From positions 29,235-93,234 of the forward strand of contig WRDH01000005.1 in assembly GCA_009783555.1 (NCBI GenBank): DNA of 64,000 nt, read 5' to 3'. Numbering within the stretch: the first letter of the stretch is position 1; the number at the start of each line of letters is the position of its first letter. Both the position numbers and the translations under genes were made by a program. The notes under the pieces were generated by a model. That model did not search any database. It worked only from the letters and a program-made list of their open reading frames with translations, and was not told the origin of the DNA. Origin of the DNA: Oscillospiraceae bacterium. Its GTDB lineage: Bacteria > Bacillota > Clostridia > Oscillospirales > Oscillospiraceae. Shown one piece after another: positions 8,639 to 16,938 of the stretch.

Positions 8639-9223
8639 TAAATCATCATTTAGAGAAGATAGCGCAGGCGATTTTTGTTGAGTGTTGTAGCGTGGGTGAA
8701 AATGCCGTACTATCTGACATTTTAACTGTTTGTTATGGCAAAGACCATAAACGGCTCGGTCATGGTGAAATACCCTGCTACGGTTCGGGTGGCATTATGC
8801 GTTATGTCGATAAAGCTATTTACAACGGCGAATCCGTCTTGATTCCTCGTAAAGGCTCACTAAACAACGTGATTTTCATTAATGAGCCATTTTGGACGGT
8901 GGACACAATGTTCTATACTCAAATGACACACCATAATGTCGCAAAATTTGTGTACTTTACTGTACGTGACCTCGACTTGGCAGGAATGAATGTCGGTTCT
9001 GCTGTTCCAAGTATGACAACCGCTGTTCTCAATGCTTTGGAAATCGTGCTTCCGAGCGATGATGCCCTTGCAAGTTTCGAGAAAAGCGTAAGCCCGATGT
9101 TTTTGCAAATGCAAGCTAACAAGGCAGAATCTGCCCACCTAGCCGCCTTGCGAGATATGCTACTCCCGAGGCTTATGTCCGGCGAGCAGTCTATCGCCAA
9201 CTTCGTTGCTAAATGATGATTTA
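8639..9223. repeat. Invertible DNA segment carrying the 3' half of hsdS, bounded by 15-bp inverted repeats
   Basis: TAAATCATCATTTAG at 8639-8653 is exactly repeated as its reverse complement at 9209-9223. The enclosed 555 bp encode the second TRD and C-terminal conserved region of HsdS on the plus strand, while hsdM and the first half of hsdS are on the minus strand. Flipping the segment on paper makes the minus-strand frame read KINHHLEKIAQAIF, the canonical HsdS central coiled coil, and continue without a stop for 186 further residues to a TGA inside the repeat. No recombinase gene is in the window. Confidence 0.9.
8654..9216 (+). CDS. hsdS: HsdS 3' half (TRD2 and C-terminal conserved region), inverted and silent in this orientation
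   Basis: The frame reads EKIAQAIF, then a target-recognition domain (about GENAVLSDILTVCYG to VLPSDD), then the distal conserved helix LRDMLLPRLMSGEQ. This is the normal order for the second half of a type I specificity subunit. A GTG at 8692 could serve as a start, but no ribosome site or promoter is seen, so it is probably not expressed as it lies. It is intact: no stop or frameshift, and it ends in a TGA inside the right repeat. Confidence 0.85.
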
Positions 9224-9782
9224 TCTTTGTATTTAACTCAATTCGTGCGTCGAGTGCCGTTAAAATGGATGATATTCTTTGTTGTTCTTCTAGATCAGGT
9301 ACTCTTATGTCATAATTAGAAAAAGACGTTTTGTTTACGATTGGGATTGCTGTTGATGTTTTACTTATATAGTTTAATTTTTTTCCTAATATCATCATTG
9401 CATAATAAACAAAATCTGCATCAAACTCATCAAATGGAATTATAGAATTAATTTGTTGATTAGTAACGGTTTCTTCTGTCGTTATAACAACTTTGCCTAA
9501 GTCTGAACCAATACAGCTTACACATATTGATCTCTGTGGTAATAAACATTTTTTTACCTCAGCAAGACCTTGTTCGGTTAAATTTTTTGCTGTTTGTTCA
9601 ACGTATTTTACATTCATATCATCAGAAGGCGTGAGGAATGGTATTGATCCACCATAGTTTTCAGTAATCGCTGTTTTTGGTGTTTTTCCAGTTACTATTC
9701 GTCCTAATTCTTCCACACAAACTTTTCGCCATTCAGACCTCAAACCCAATCGCCCCCAGTCTTTTGCGAATCTCATCCTCAA
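8919..9782 (-). CDS. hsdS: HsdS 5' half (TRD1 and central conserved region) with antisense-encoded tail
   Basis: Specificity subunit that reads the DNA target for HsdM and HsdR. About the first 191 residues are authentic: TRD1 (EELGRIVTGKTP to FSNYDIRVPDLEEQQRI) and the start of the central coiled coil (LDARIELNTKINHHL). The remaining ~96 residues are the antisense of the inverted TRD2 block and resemble no HsdS. The product here would be a single-TRD half-subunit with a junk tail, probably inactive or altered in specificity. The frame opens at an ATG 50 bp inside hsdM; a TTG a few codons before SEWRKV, preceded by GGGGG, is another possible start. Confidence 0.85.
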   Translation of the reverse strand: MRMRFAKDWGRLGLRSEWRKVCVEELGRIVTGKTPKTAITENYGGSIPFLTPSDDMNVKYVEQTAKNLTEQGLAEVKKCLLPQRSICVSCIGSDLGKVVITTEETVTNQQINSIIPFDEFDADFVYYAMMILGKKLNYISKTSTAIPIVNKTSFSNYDIRVPDLEEQQRISSILTALDARIELNTKINHHLATKLAIDCSPDISLGSSISRKAARWADSALLACICKNIGLTLFSKLARASSLGSTISKALRTAVVILGTAEPTFIPAKSRSRTVKYTNFATLWCVI

Positions 9783-11250
9783 GCTCGTGGGAGTGCTTAA
9801 ACATTTCCGATAACTCGCTCGTCAATCGTGTCATTTTTTCTTCGAAGGGTTCGCCGTCATCTTCTTGTTCTTCGATACCAACATAGCGTCCGGGTGTGAG
9901 TATATAGTCATGTTTTGCTATTTCATTTGTAGAGACGACAGCACAAAATCCATTTGTATCATCAAGTGTACCTTCTTCGAAAGCAACGAATGTATCTGAT
10001 ATTTTAGCCATGTCTTCTGTTGTCATTTCACGGTTTTTTCGTGATATCATTGTTCCCATCTTGCGAGCGTCAATAAATAAAGTTTTACCTTTCTGTTTTT
10101 TATTACGGTTTATAAACCACAATGAGACAGGTATTCCTGTTGTATAAAATAGCTGCGTTGGCATTGCGATAATACCTTCGACAAGGTCATCTTCCACGAT
10201 TTTTCTTCTAATGTCTCCTTCACCGCCACTTTGCGAAGATAGTGACCCGTTAGCAAGCACTAATCCTATTTTCCCGTTTGGTGATAAATGATGAATCATA
10301 TGCTGCATCCATGCAAAGTTTGCATTGCCTGCCGGAGGAAGACCATATTTCCAACGTACATCATTTGCAAGTTTGTCTGCGCCCCAATCGGAAAGGTTAA
10401 ATGGGGGATTTGCCATTATATAATCTGCCCTCAGTGTAGAGTGACAATCGCTAAAGAATGTATCAGCGTTATATTTTCCAAGATCAGCCCATATTCCATG
10501 AATAGCTAAATTCATTTTTGCCATTTTCCATGTCGTTGGGTTTGAATCTTGTCCGTAAACAGCTATATCATTAATATTGCCTTGATGATGCGCAATGAAT
10601 TTTGCAGATTGCACAAACATACCACCGGAGCCGCAACATGGATCATAAACTCTCCCGCTGTAAGGTTTGAGAACTTCGACAAGAGTTTGGACAACACAAG
10701 ATGGAGTATAAAACTCGCCTGCTCGTTTTCCTTCTTGTTCCGCAAACATAGCAAGACAGTACTCATAAGTTCTGCCGAGTAAGTCTTTGCTATCGCCATG
10801 CTCTGCCATTTTTATATTGGTAAACATGGTAACAACTTCACCGAGTCTGCGTTTATCAAGTTCAGGTCGTGCGAAAGTCTTTGGTAATATATCTTTAAGC
10901 TGCTTGTTCTCTCTTTCGATAGCCCGCATAGCGTCATCTATCATTGTACCGATTTCTGGTGTGTGTGCAACATCGGCTATTTTACTCCATCGTGCTTCTA
11001 TTGGTACAAAAAATACATGCTCTGCTGCATACTCATCTCTATCTTCCTCAAAACCCTCACCTTCTGCTATAAGCTGATTATAACGTTCATCAAATTTGTC
11101 TGATATGTATTTGAGGAATATGAGACCGAGGATTACGTGCTTATATTCAGAGGCATCTATATTGCCGCGCAGTATATCTGCTGCTTTCCATATCTGCTGT
11201 TCAAAGCCTATTGTTGCTGTTGATTTTCCTGTGTTCTTCGATGCTGACAT
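9733..11250 (-). CDS. hsdM: Type I restriction-modification system, M (N6-adenine methyltransferase) subunit
   Basis: 505 residues, full length. The N-terminal helical HsdM_N domain (IWKAADILRGNIDASEYK) is followed by a SAM-dependent N6-adenine methyltransferase domain with DPCCGSGGM (~205) and the catalytic NPPF (~279). The C-terminal helix probably packs on HsdS. ATG with GGAGATAT ribosome site. It is the first gene of the minus-strand hsd operon and overlaps hsdS. A decayed WYL-regulator fragment lies 30 bp upstream. Confidence 0.96.
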   Translation of the reverse strand: MSASKNTGKSTATIGFEQQIWKAADILRGNIDASEYKHVILGLIFLKYISDKFDERYNQLIAEGEGFEEDRDEYAAEHVFFVPIEARWSKIADVAHTPEIGTMIDDAMRAIERENKQLKDILPKTFARPELDKRRLGEVVTMFTNIKMAEHGDSKDLLGRTYEYCLAMFAEQEGKRAGEFYTPSCVVQTLVEVLKPYSGRVYDPCCGSGGMFVQSAKFIAHHQGNINDIAVYGQDSNPTTWKMAKMNLAIHGIWADLGKYNADTFFSDCHSTLRADYIMANPPFNLSDWGADKLANDVRWKYGLPPAGNANFAWMQHMIHHLSPNGKIGLVLANGSLSSQSGGEGDIRRKIVEDDLVEGIIAMPTQLFYTTGIPVSLWFINRNKKQKGKTLFIDARKMGTMISRKNREMTTEDMAKISDTFVAFEEGTLDDTNGFCAVVSTNEIAKHDYILTPGRYVGIEEQEDDGEPFEEKMTRLTSELSEMFKHSHELEDEIRKRLGAIGFEV

Positions 11251-11280
11251 TATATATCTCCATTCTGTTGTATTACATGG

Positions 11281-11400
11281 CTATTTGTATGCAGTTATCC
11301 CTGTCATCAACATATCTCTCATAGCATCTCGTAAACTCTCCGGTTCAAGAATCTCCGTTTTACTCCCAAATCTCTGTTTCTTGTTGATAAGATTACCATA
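11281..11400 (-). pseudogene. C-terminal remnant of a WYL-domain transcriptional regulator
   Basis: A 39-codon frame reads NLINKKQRFGSKTEILEP then ESLRDAMRDML, the usual last helix pair of WYL-domain regulators. It is blocked by a TAG directly upstream (11403-11401). WYL proteins often sit upstream of defence operons and repress them, so this is probably the stub of a lost hsdM regulator. The remaining ~145 bp up to the purM promoter contain no coding frame I can support, only fragments of the TCTGCGAC-type repeat. Confidence 0.6.
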
Positions 11401-11546
11401 CTAAAAAGCCATAATCAACAGAAAATGGACAGCTCCACCCTTTATGCAAAATCCGAAGATTTCGCTTCTGCGACTGCGGTGCAGTATATATTGTCTGCGA
11501 CAGATTAACTCCTTGGAAATTTTGTGTGATGTAACAATAAAAACAA

Positions 11547-11576
11547 TTGGATAATGTAATCGATCTGTAGTAGAAT
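11547..11576 (+). promoter_or_regulatory. Probable purM promoter
   Basis: TTGGAT (11547-11552), 18-bp spacer, TAGAAT (11571-11576). It restores transcription of the distal pur genes that the defence island cuts off from purF. Confidence 0.5.
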
Positions 11577-11615
11577 TAGAAACGCGGGAGTTAGTACTAA
11601 GAAAGGTAACAGCTC

Positions 11616-12653
11616 ATGGAAAAATGGACATATGAAAAAGCGGGTGTCAGTGTTGAGGCGGGGTATGATGCGGTCAAGCGTATGAAAGCGCATGCAGCCA
11701 GAACAAGAATACCCGGTGTCCTTGAGGGGCTTGGAAGCTTCGGCGGCTTGTTCGAATTACCAAAAGGCTATGACGAACCCGTTCTGGTTTCGGGTACTGA
11801 TAGCGTCGGCTCAAAGGTTCAAATTGCATTTGAAATGGACATCCATAACACCATAGGCATTGACTGTGTCGCGATGTGCGTCAACGACATAATCTGTATG
11901 GGAGCAAAACCGTTGTTTTTCCTCGACTACATAGGCATAGGCGGGCTTGACCCCGAAAAAGCGGAGCTTATTGTACAAGGTGTCAGTGAAGGATGTATAC
12001 AATCGGGCTGCGCGCTCATAGGTGGTGAAACTTGCGAAATGCCGGATATTTACAAGCCGGGTGAATATGACCTGGTTGGATTTGCGGTCGGAGTTGCAGA
12101 AAAAAGTAATATAGTCACAGGCAAGGAAATCGCTGAAGGTGACACAATTATAGGTGTTGCATCTTCAGGAATGCACAGCAACGGCTTCACACTTGTCAGA
12201 AAATTAGCAGAGCACAACGCAATATCATACGACCAACACATCGACGAATTGGGAGCAACACTTGGCAAAACCCTTCTAACTCCAACAAAGCTATACGCAA
12301 AAATGGTTGAAAAGCTGATGTCAAAGCATGAAATTAAAGGAATGGCAAACATAACCGGGGGCGGTTGGGTTGAAAACATACCGCGTATGCTTGCTGCAGA
12401 CGATTTGAAAATACGCGCATCTAAAGAAAATGCACCGGTGCCGCAGATATTCGGACTCATCCAAAAATGGGGCAACGTTGATGAAATAGAAATGTACTCA
12501 ACATTTAACATGGGTATCGGATTTACACTGTGTGTTGAGACCGATGACGCAGAAGCAGTGGTGGAAACAATTAAAAGCACGGGAGAGCAAGCGTACAGTA
12601 TAGGTATTGTTGAAAAGCGTGCAAAGGGAGAACGAGACATTGTCATTGTTTAA
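11616..12653 (+). CDS. purM: Phosphoribosylformylglycinamidine cyclo-ligase (AIR synthetase)
   Basis: Closes FGAM to AIR with ATP. The 345-residue product has the PurM start YEKAGVSVEAG, the conserved GTDSVGSK, the GIDCVAMCVNDI segment, and GGETCEMPD, with GGGWVENIPRM in the C-terminal domain. ATG follows an AAGAAAGG ribosome site. The 3' end overlaps purN by 14 bp, indicating coupled translation. Confidence 0.97.
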   Translation: MEKWTYEKAGVSVEAGYDAVKRMKAHAARTRIPGVLEGLGSFGGLFELPKGYDEPVLVSGTDSVGSKVQIAFEMDIHNTIGIDCVAMCVNDIICMGAKPLFFLDYIGIGGLDPEKAELIVQGVSEGCIQSGCALIGGETCEMPDIYKPGEYDLVGFAVGVAEKSNIVTGKEIAEGDTIIGVASSGMHSNGFTLVRKLAEHNAISYDQHIDELGATLGKTLLTPTKLYAKMVEKLMSKHEIKGMANITGGGWVENIPRMLAADDLKIRASKENAPVPQIFGLIQKWGNVDEIEMYSTFNMGIGFTLCVETDDAEAVVETIKSTGEQAYSIGIVEKRAKGERDIVIV

Positions 12654-13353
12654 TCTGGCGGTACTGATATCCGGCTCAGGCTCAAACCTGCAAGCAGTCA
12701 TTGACGCAACCGAAAACGGCACAATACCGAGTGCAAAAGTCGCACTGGTCGTATCAAGTCGTGAAAAAGTCTTCGGACTGGAGCGTGCCGAAAAACACGG
12801 CATTACAAACATGGTAATAGACAGGCTCGATACGGAAAAGCTGATGGATATGCTAAAAGCACATAACATCGACGGGATAATTTTAGCAGGGTATCTCACT
12901 GTTTTAGCACCCGATGTAATAACGGCTTACAATGGAAAAATAATCAATATTCACCCCGCATTACTTCCGATGTTCGGAGGCAAGGGTTTTTACGGAATCA
13001 AAGTTCATCAAGCGGTATTGGCATCAGGAGTTAAGTACACGGGAGCAACCGCGCATATTGTTGATTGCGGCGTAGATACAGGATCTGCACTTGTACGCGG
13101 AGTAATCCCTGTCTCACCGGATGACACTGCAGAAAACCTTCAAAAAAGAGTCCTTGAAGTAGAACACAAAGTGCTTGTCAAAGCGGTTAAGGCATTGGTT
13201 GAGGGAAATCTTGATGAATTGATAAAAAGCCCTCTTACGCTAGTAAACAAAGATGATAAAGAAGGCATACTCGAGTATGCAAGAGAGCTAATGGAATTAA
13301 GCAATGCGTTGAACGACGGAAAATTCGTCATTGCGGGTAATGCGTGTTCTTAG
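12640..13353 (+). CDS. purN: Phosphoribosylglycinamide formyltransferase
   Basis: Transfers a formyl group from 10-formyl-THF to GAR. A TTG start at 12640 (MSLFNLAVLISGSGSN) is preferred because AAGGGAG lies ten bases upstream inside purM and the family begins with this strand; a longer frame opens at 12607. Seen: ISGSGSNLQA, the catalytic IHPALLP segment, and the AHIVDCGVDTG loop. The C-terminal ~35 residues extend slightly beyond typical PurN. purH, which often follows, is absent; purD is next. Confidence 0.95.
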   Translation: MSLFNLAVLISGSGSNLQAVIDATENGTIPSAKVALVVSSREKVFGLERAEKHGITNMVIDRLDTEKLMDMLKAHNIDGIILAGYLTVLAPDVITAYNGKIINIHPALLPMFGGKGFYGIKVHQAVLASGVKYTGATAHIVDCGVDTGSALVRGVIPVSPDDTAENLQKRVLEVEHKVLVKAVKALVEGNLDELIKSPLTLVNKDDKEGILEYARELMELSNALNDGKFVIAGNACS

Positions 13354-13354
13354 T

Positions 13355-13389
13355 AGATTGCGGCTCTGAGGTTGCAATGACAGGAAGGG
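13355..13389 (+). repeat. Palindromic repeat family B copy upstream of purD
   Basis: GATTGCGGC...GTTGCAATGAC followed by AGGAAGGG. The tail of the repeat is also the purD ribosome-binding site. Related copies are at 43543-43590 and 60144-60178. Confidence 0.6.
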
Positions 13390-13400
13390 ATGACCAAAAA

Positions 13401-14639
13401 ATGAAAATACTAATAATCGGCAGTGGCGGCAGAGAGCATGCCATAGGATGGAAGCTTAAACAAAACCCAGATAACCTGTTATACTTTGCTCCGGGCAATG
13501 GGGGAACATCACAAATCGGAGAAAACATCAATATTAAGGTTGATGAAATCACAAAACTTGCCGACTTTGCGGAAAAGCAAGAAATAGAAATGACCGTTGT
13601 CGGACCGGAGCTGCCGCTGACATTAGGCGTCACAGATGAGTTTAACCGCCGCGGATTACGTATTTTCGGACCGGGAATAGAAGGAGCAAGGCTCGAAGGC
13701 AGCAAAGCATTCGCAAAAAAGTTCATGCAAAAATACGATATCCCTACGGCAAATTACGATGCTGTAACATGCTTTGTTGACGGGATGAACATGCTTGCAC
13801 ACCACCGCTACCCCGTTGTTATTAAAGCTGACGGGCTTGCGGCCGGAAAAGGCGTAATCATTTGCACCAATAAGTGGGAAGCTGAAGCCGCACTCAAAGA
13901 TATGCTTGAAGCAAACACATTCGGCGAAGCAGGCAGTACAGTCATTATAGAGGAATTTCTCACAGGAAAAGAAGTGTCACTTATGTGCTTCACGGACGGG
14001 GAAACAATAATCCCGATGGAAACAGCAAGCGACTACAAGCGTGCTTTAGATAAAGACAGAGGTGCTAATACCGGAGGGATGGGAAGCATATCGCCGTCAC
14101 CATATTACAGTGATGGACTCGGCAATGAAATCGCACAAAAAACACTTCAGGGATTAAAACAAGAAGGCTTTGACTATCGCGGAGTAATATATATCGGTTT
14201 GATATTGACACCCGACGGTCCAAAAATACTGGAGTACAACGCACGCTTTGGAGACCCGGAAACAGAAGCCCTTCTGCCCCGTCTCGAATCAGATTTAGCA
14301 GAGATTCTCAGCGCGACAGCAGATAAGCGTTTATCTGAATGCAAATTGCACTGGAACGACAAGAAAGCAGTGAGTGTGATCATAACCTCGGAAGGTTACC
14401 CCGGTACATATGAAACAGGTTATGAAATAGATATACCGGAAACAAAAAGCACTGTATTCCACGCCGGCACAACTACCGAAAACGAAAAAACAATCACAAG
14501 CGGAGGAAGAGTGTTGTCGATTACGGCGTTGGGTACAGACTTTGAAGAAGCAAGAAGAGTTGTTTATGAGGATGCAGAAAAAATTAGGTTTGAAGGCAAA
14601 ACGTACCGGACAGATATCGGATTGGTGCAAGGTGTATAG
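13401..14639 (+). CDS. purD: Phosphoribosylamine-glycine ligase (GAR synthetase)
   Basis: Joins phosphoribosylamine and glycine using ATP. The ATG at 13401 (MKILIIGSGGREHA) is chosen because the family starts there and GGAAGGG lies upstream; the longer frame to 13344 only translates a repeat. The 412 residues show GSGGREHAI, VVGPELPL, the ATP-grasp VVIKADGLAAGKGV (about 140-153), the RGANTGGMGS loop, and EYNARFGDPE. It is separated by one base from purC. Confidence 0.97.
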   Translation: MKILIIGSGGREHAIGWKLKQNPDNLLYFAPGNGGTSQIGENINIKVDEITKLADFAEKQEIEMTVVGPELPLTLGVTDEFNRRGLRIFGPGIEGARLEGSKAFAKKFMQKYDIPTANYDAVTCFVDGMNMLAHHRYPVVIKADGLAAGKGVIICTNKWEAEAALKDMLEANTFGEAGSTVIIEEFLTGKEVSLMCFTDGETIIPMETASDYKRALDKDRGANTGGMGSISPSPYYSDGLGNEIAQKTLQGLKQEGFDYRGVIYIGLILTPDGPKILEYNARFGDPETEALLPRLESDLAEILSATADKRLSECKLHWNDKKAVSVIITSEGYPGTYETGYEIDIPETKSTVFHAGTTTENEKTITSGGRVLSITALGTDFEEARRVVYEDAEKIRFEGKTYRTDIGLVQGV

Positions 14640-14640
14640 T

Positions 14641-15318
14641 ATGATAAAAATATTCACCGGAAAAACTAAAGACGTATTCCAACTGGAAGACGGAAATATA
14701 AAGCTGGTCTTCAAAGACGATATGACGGGAGCAGACGGGGTATTTGACCCGGGTGCGAACACTGTAGGGTTAACTGTTGAAGGTGCAGGACTGGCAGGAC
14801 TCAACATGTCTGTGTTTTATTTCAAGCTGCTGGAAGAAAAAGACTACCCGACTCATTTCATATCGGCTGAAGAAAACATAATGACAGTCAAACAAGCAGC
14901 TCCGTTTACCGGAGGATTGGAAGTCATTTGCCGTTATAAAGCAATGGGCAGCTTCATTCGCAGGTACGGCGGTCTCATTAAAGAAGGAGCCGCGCTCAAT
15001 GCCGTTGTAGAAATGACATTAAAGGACGATGCCCGCGGCGATCCTTTGATTAATGAAGACGTACTTGTGGCAGTAGGTATATTAAAACCGGGTGAATATG
15101 AGAAAATAAAAACACTTACTCAAAAAATCTGCGAAGTCATAAAAAACGACATCGCAGAAAAAGGTATGGAGTTATGCGACATAAAACTGGAATTCGGTAA
15201 GGACAAACACGGAAATATCATACTGATAGATGAAATATCGGGAGGAAACATGAGAGTCCTCGAAAACGGAATCCCGGTGTCACCATTGGATTTATCAAAA
15301 AAACTGTCCGGATTTTAA
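14641..15318 (+). CDS. purC: SAICAR synthetase, divergent short form
   Basis: Condenses CAIR with aspartate. 225 residues with the family layout GKTKDVF at the N-terminus, VFKDDMTGADG, the RYKAMGSFIRRYG strand-helix, and DEISGGNMRV, where the usual form is DEISPDxxR. The sequence departs from standard PurC in the aspartate-binding region (NEDVLVAVGIL). The ATG is one base after the purD stop; the frame extending back to 14542 is inside purD. It ends the pur cluster and converges with the deacetylase gene. Confidence 0.88.
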   Translation: MIKIFTGKTKDVFQLEDGNIKLVFKDDMTGADGVFDPGANTVGLTVEGAGLAGLNMSVFYFKLLEEKDYPTHFISAEENIMTVKQAAPFTGGLEVICRYKAMGSFIRRYGGLIKEGAALNAVVEMTLKDDARGDPLINEDVLVAVGILKPGEYEKIKTLTQKICEVIKNDIAEKGMELCDIKLEFGKDKHGNIILIDEISGGNMRVLENGIPVSPLDLSKKLSGF

Positions 15319-15332
15319 TAGAATACATCCAC

Positions 15333-16904
15333 CTAATTAGGGTGTCCATTGTAGTACACATGCCCGGGAAGCACTTCACGAACTCGATAGGTAAGCAGTT
15401 CTGATACCGTGACAAATTGAAAGCCTCTGGACAAAAGCTCCGGTATCAGGCGCTGATAAGCAGTCAGCGTCGATTTATATATTTCGTGACTGAGGATGAT
15501 AGAGCCGTCTCTTACTTGCTGCATGACAGAGTCATATACTGCCTCGGAATCATCGGTATTCCAATCCTCAGGATCTACAGACCAGTAGAGTATGGAAAAG
15601 CCAAGCTCACGTGCCACATCTCTCATTGTATCGCTTATAGCACCGTACGGAGGTCTGAACATCATAACCGAGGTGCCTGTAACCTCCTCAATGATATCAG
15701 CGGTGTCTAAGATTTGCGCGCGAACAGCATCTGCCGAAAGCTTTGCCAGGTTCTTGTGATCCCAGGAATGGCCGATAACCTCATTCCCTAAACTGACAGC
15801 CCGCACCAGAGCCTCGGAATGAGCGTTTACAAGATTACCGACAACACAAAATGTTGCACGGATACCATACATCTCCAGTAAGTCCAAAAATTGGTTTGTA
15901 TAATAGCCCGGACCATCGTCAAATGACAAGGCAATCATCGGTGCTCGCGGGTCAATACTGCCGCTTTGCGGAGGCACTGACGGACCCGTTGATAAATCAC
16001 CGTCCGGGCTATCCGAGCCATCTTGTCCATCTTGACCGTCTTGTCCATCTTGACCATCTTGCCCGTCATCAGGTGGCGCTGTCGGCATAGGTGTGGGCAT
16101 AGGTGTTGGTGATGGCGACGGCACAGGCGCAGTATCCAATGGCGGATTGCCTCTTATAAGCAGTGCATCACCTAAATCCTCATATGGCAGTGTCACCGTT
16201 AATGTAGGAAAATCCTCGGGGAGAAGTCTGTTTTTGTCTAAAACCACAATAATACCCTCATGTCCGATTACTAAAAAATGAAGCCAACTCTCATCAATAA
16301 AACCAAGACTTCGCTCCGTATTCGGATGTTCAAATATCATCCTTTCACGAAGCAGTTCCAAAATCCTGTCAGATTGTGAGTAATCGAGAATATCATTTGA
16401 CTCAAGAATTGTATTTCCCGGTAAATCAATATTAAAGGTTTTGACAACATCAATAGGCGGCACCAACGGATCAAAGACTACTGAATAATCACCCTGTTGA
16501 AGAATCCCTGCATACCGGTTATCAACTAAAAAAGAATCAAAATGAACATTTACCTCACCGCGAGCTCTTGGGTCTTCATTCAACACCGCCCGAAACTCAG
16601 AGAGTATACTGACGCTTAAGCCATGTGCCCAGTTGTAAATAACCTCATCTGAAGGGTGTCCGCCTTGCGGAAAGCGTATGTATGCATGAAACGGGTCATT
16701 GTTATGCTTAATAATTGCAGGCCAGCCATACTCAATAATCGCATGATTCGGCCCGTCATTTACTATTACGGGGCGGGGAGTCGGTGATGGCACTGCACTA
16801 GGGGGTAGCGGAATCGGCATTGAATCGGCATATGTTATAGTACTGCCTGAATATACAATAAGTGCTATTAAAATAACTCCGCAAAACTGGAAAAATCTTC
16901 TCAT
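15333..16904 (-). CDS. Secreted polysaccharide deacetylase (NodB/PdaA-like) with collagen-like linker
   Basis: A signal peptide with hydrophobic core (about 8-25) precedes a Pro-rich stretch, then a ~200-residue DUF3298/PdaC-like beta-rich domain. A Pro/Ser/Thr linker with about five GQD triplets follows. The C-terminal NodB deacetylase domain has SFDDGP (~329, metal Asp), HSWDH (~378, metal His residues), RPPYG and the distal LSHE. It probably N-deacetylates peptidoglycan or another surface glycan outside the membrane. 523 residues. Likely the last gene of a minus-strand group with the activase and AI-2E genes. Confidence 0.88.
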   Translation of the reverse strand: MRRFFQFCGVILIALIVYSGSTITYADSMPIPLPPSAVPSPTPRPVIVNDGPNHAIIEYGWPAIIKHNNDPFHAYIRFPQGGHPSDEVIYNWAHGLSVSILSEFRAVLNEDPRARGEVNVHFDSFLVDNRYAGILQQGDYSVVFDPLVPPIDVVKTFNIDLPGNTILESNDILDYSQSDRILELLRERMIFEHPNTERSLGFIDESWLHFLVIGHEGIIVVLDKNRLLPEDFPTLTVTLPYEDLGDALLIRGNPPLDTAPVPSPSPTPMPTPMPTAPPDDGQDGQDGQDGQDGQDGSDSPDGDLSTGPSVPPQSGSIDPRAPMIALSFDDGPGYYTNQFLDLLEMYGIRATFCVVGNLVNAHSEALVRAVSLGNEVIGHSWDHKNLAKLSADAVRAQILDTADIIEEVTGTSVMMFRPPYGAISDTMRDVARELGFSILYWSVDPEDWNTDDSEAVYDSVMQQVRDGSIILSHEIYKSTLTAYQRLIPELLSRGFQFVTVSELLTYRVREVLPGHVYYNGHPN

Positions 16905-16938
16905 TTCTAAAGGGAAATCCTTTCGCTGCTTACCTGTT

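Noticed and set aside
8692..9216. Independent small plus-strand gene
   Set aside because: It is the C-terminal half of HsdS and lacks its own promoter and ribosome site; best read as part of the invertible segment.
4449..11600. Site-specific recombinase for the hsdS inversion within the locus
   Set aside because: All large frames are assigned to hsd, mntA and hepT; no tyrosine or serine recombinase motif was found, so the enzyme must be encoded elsewhere.
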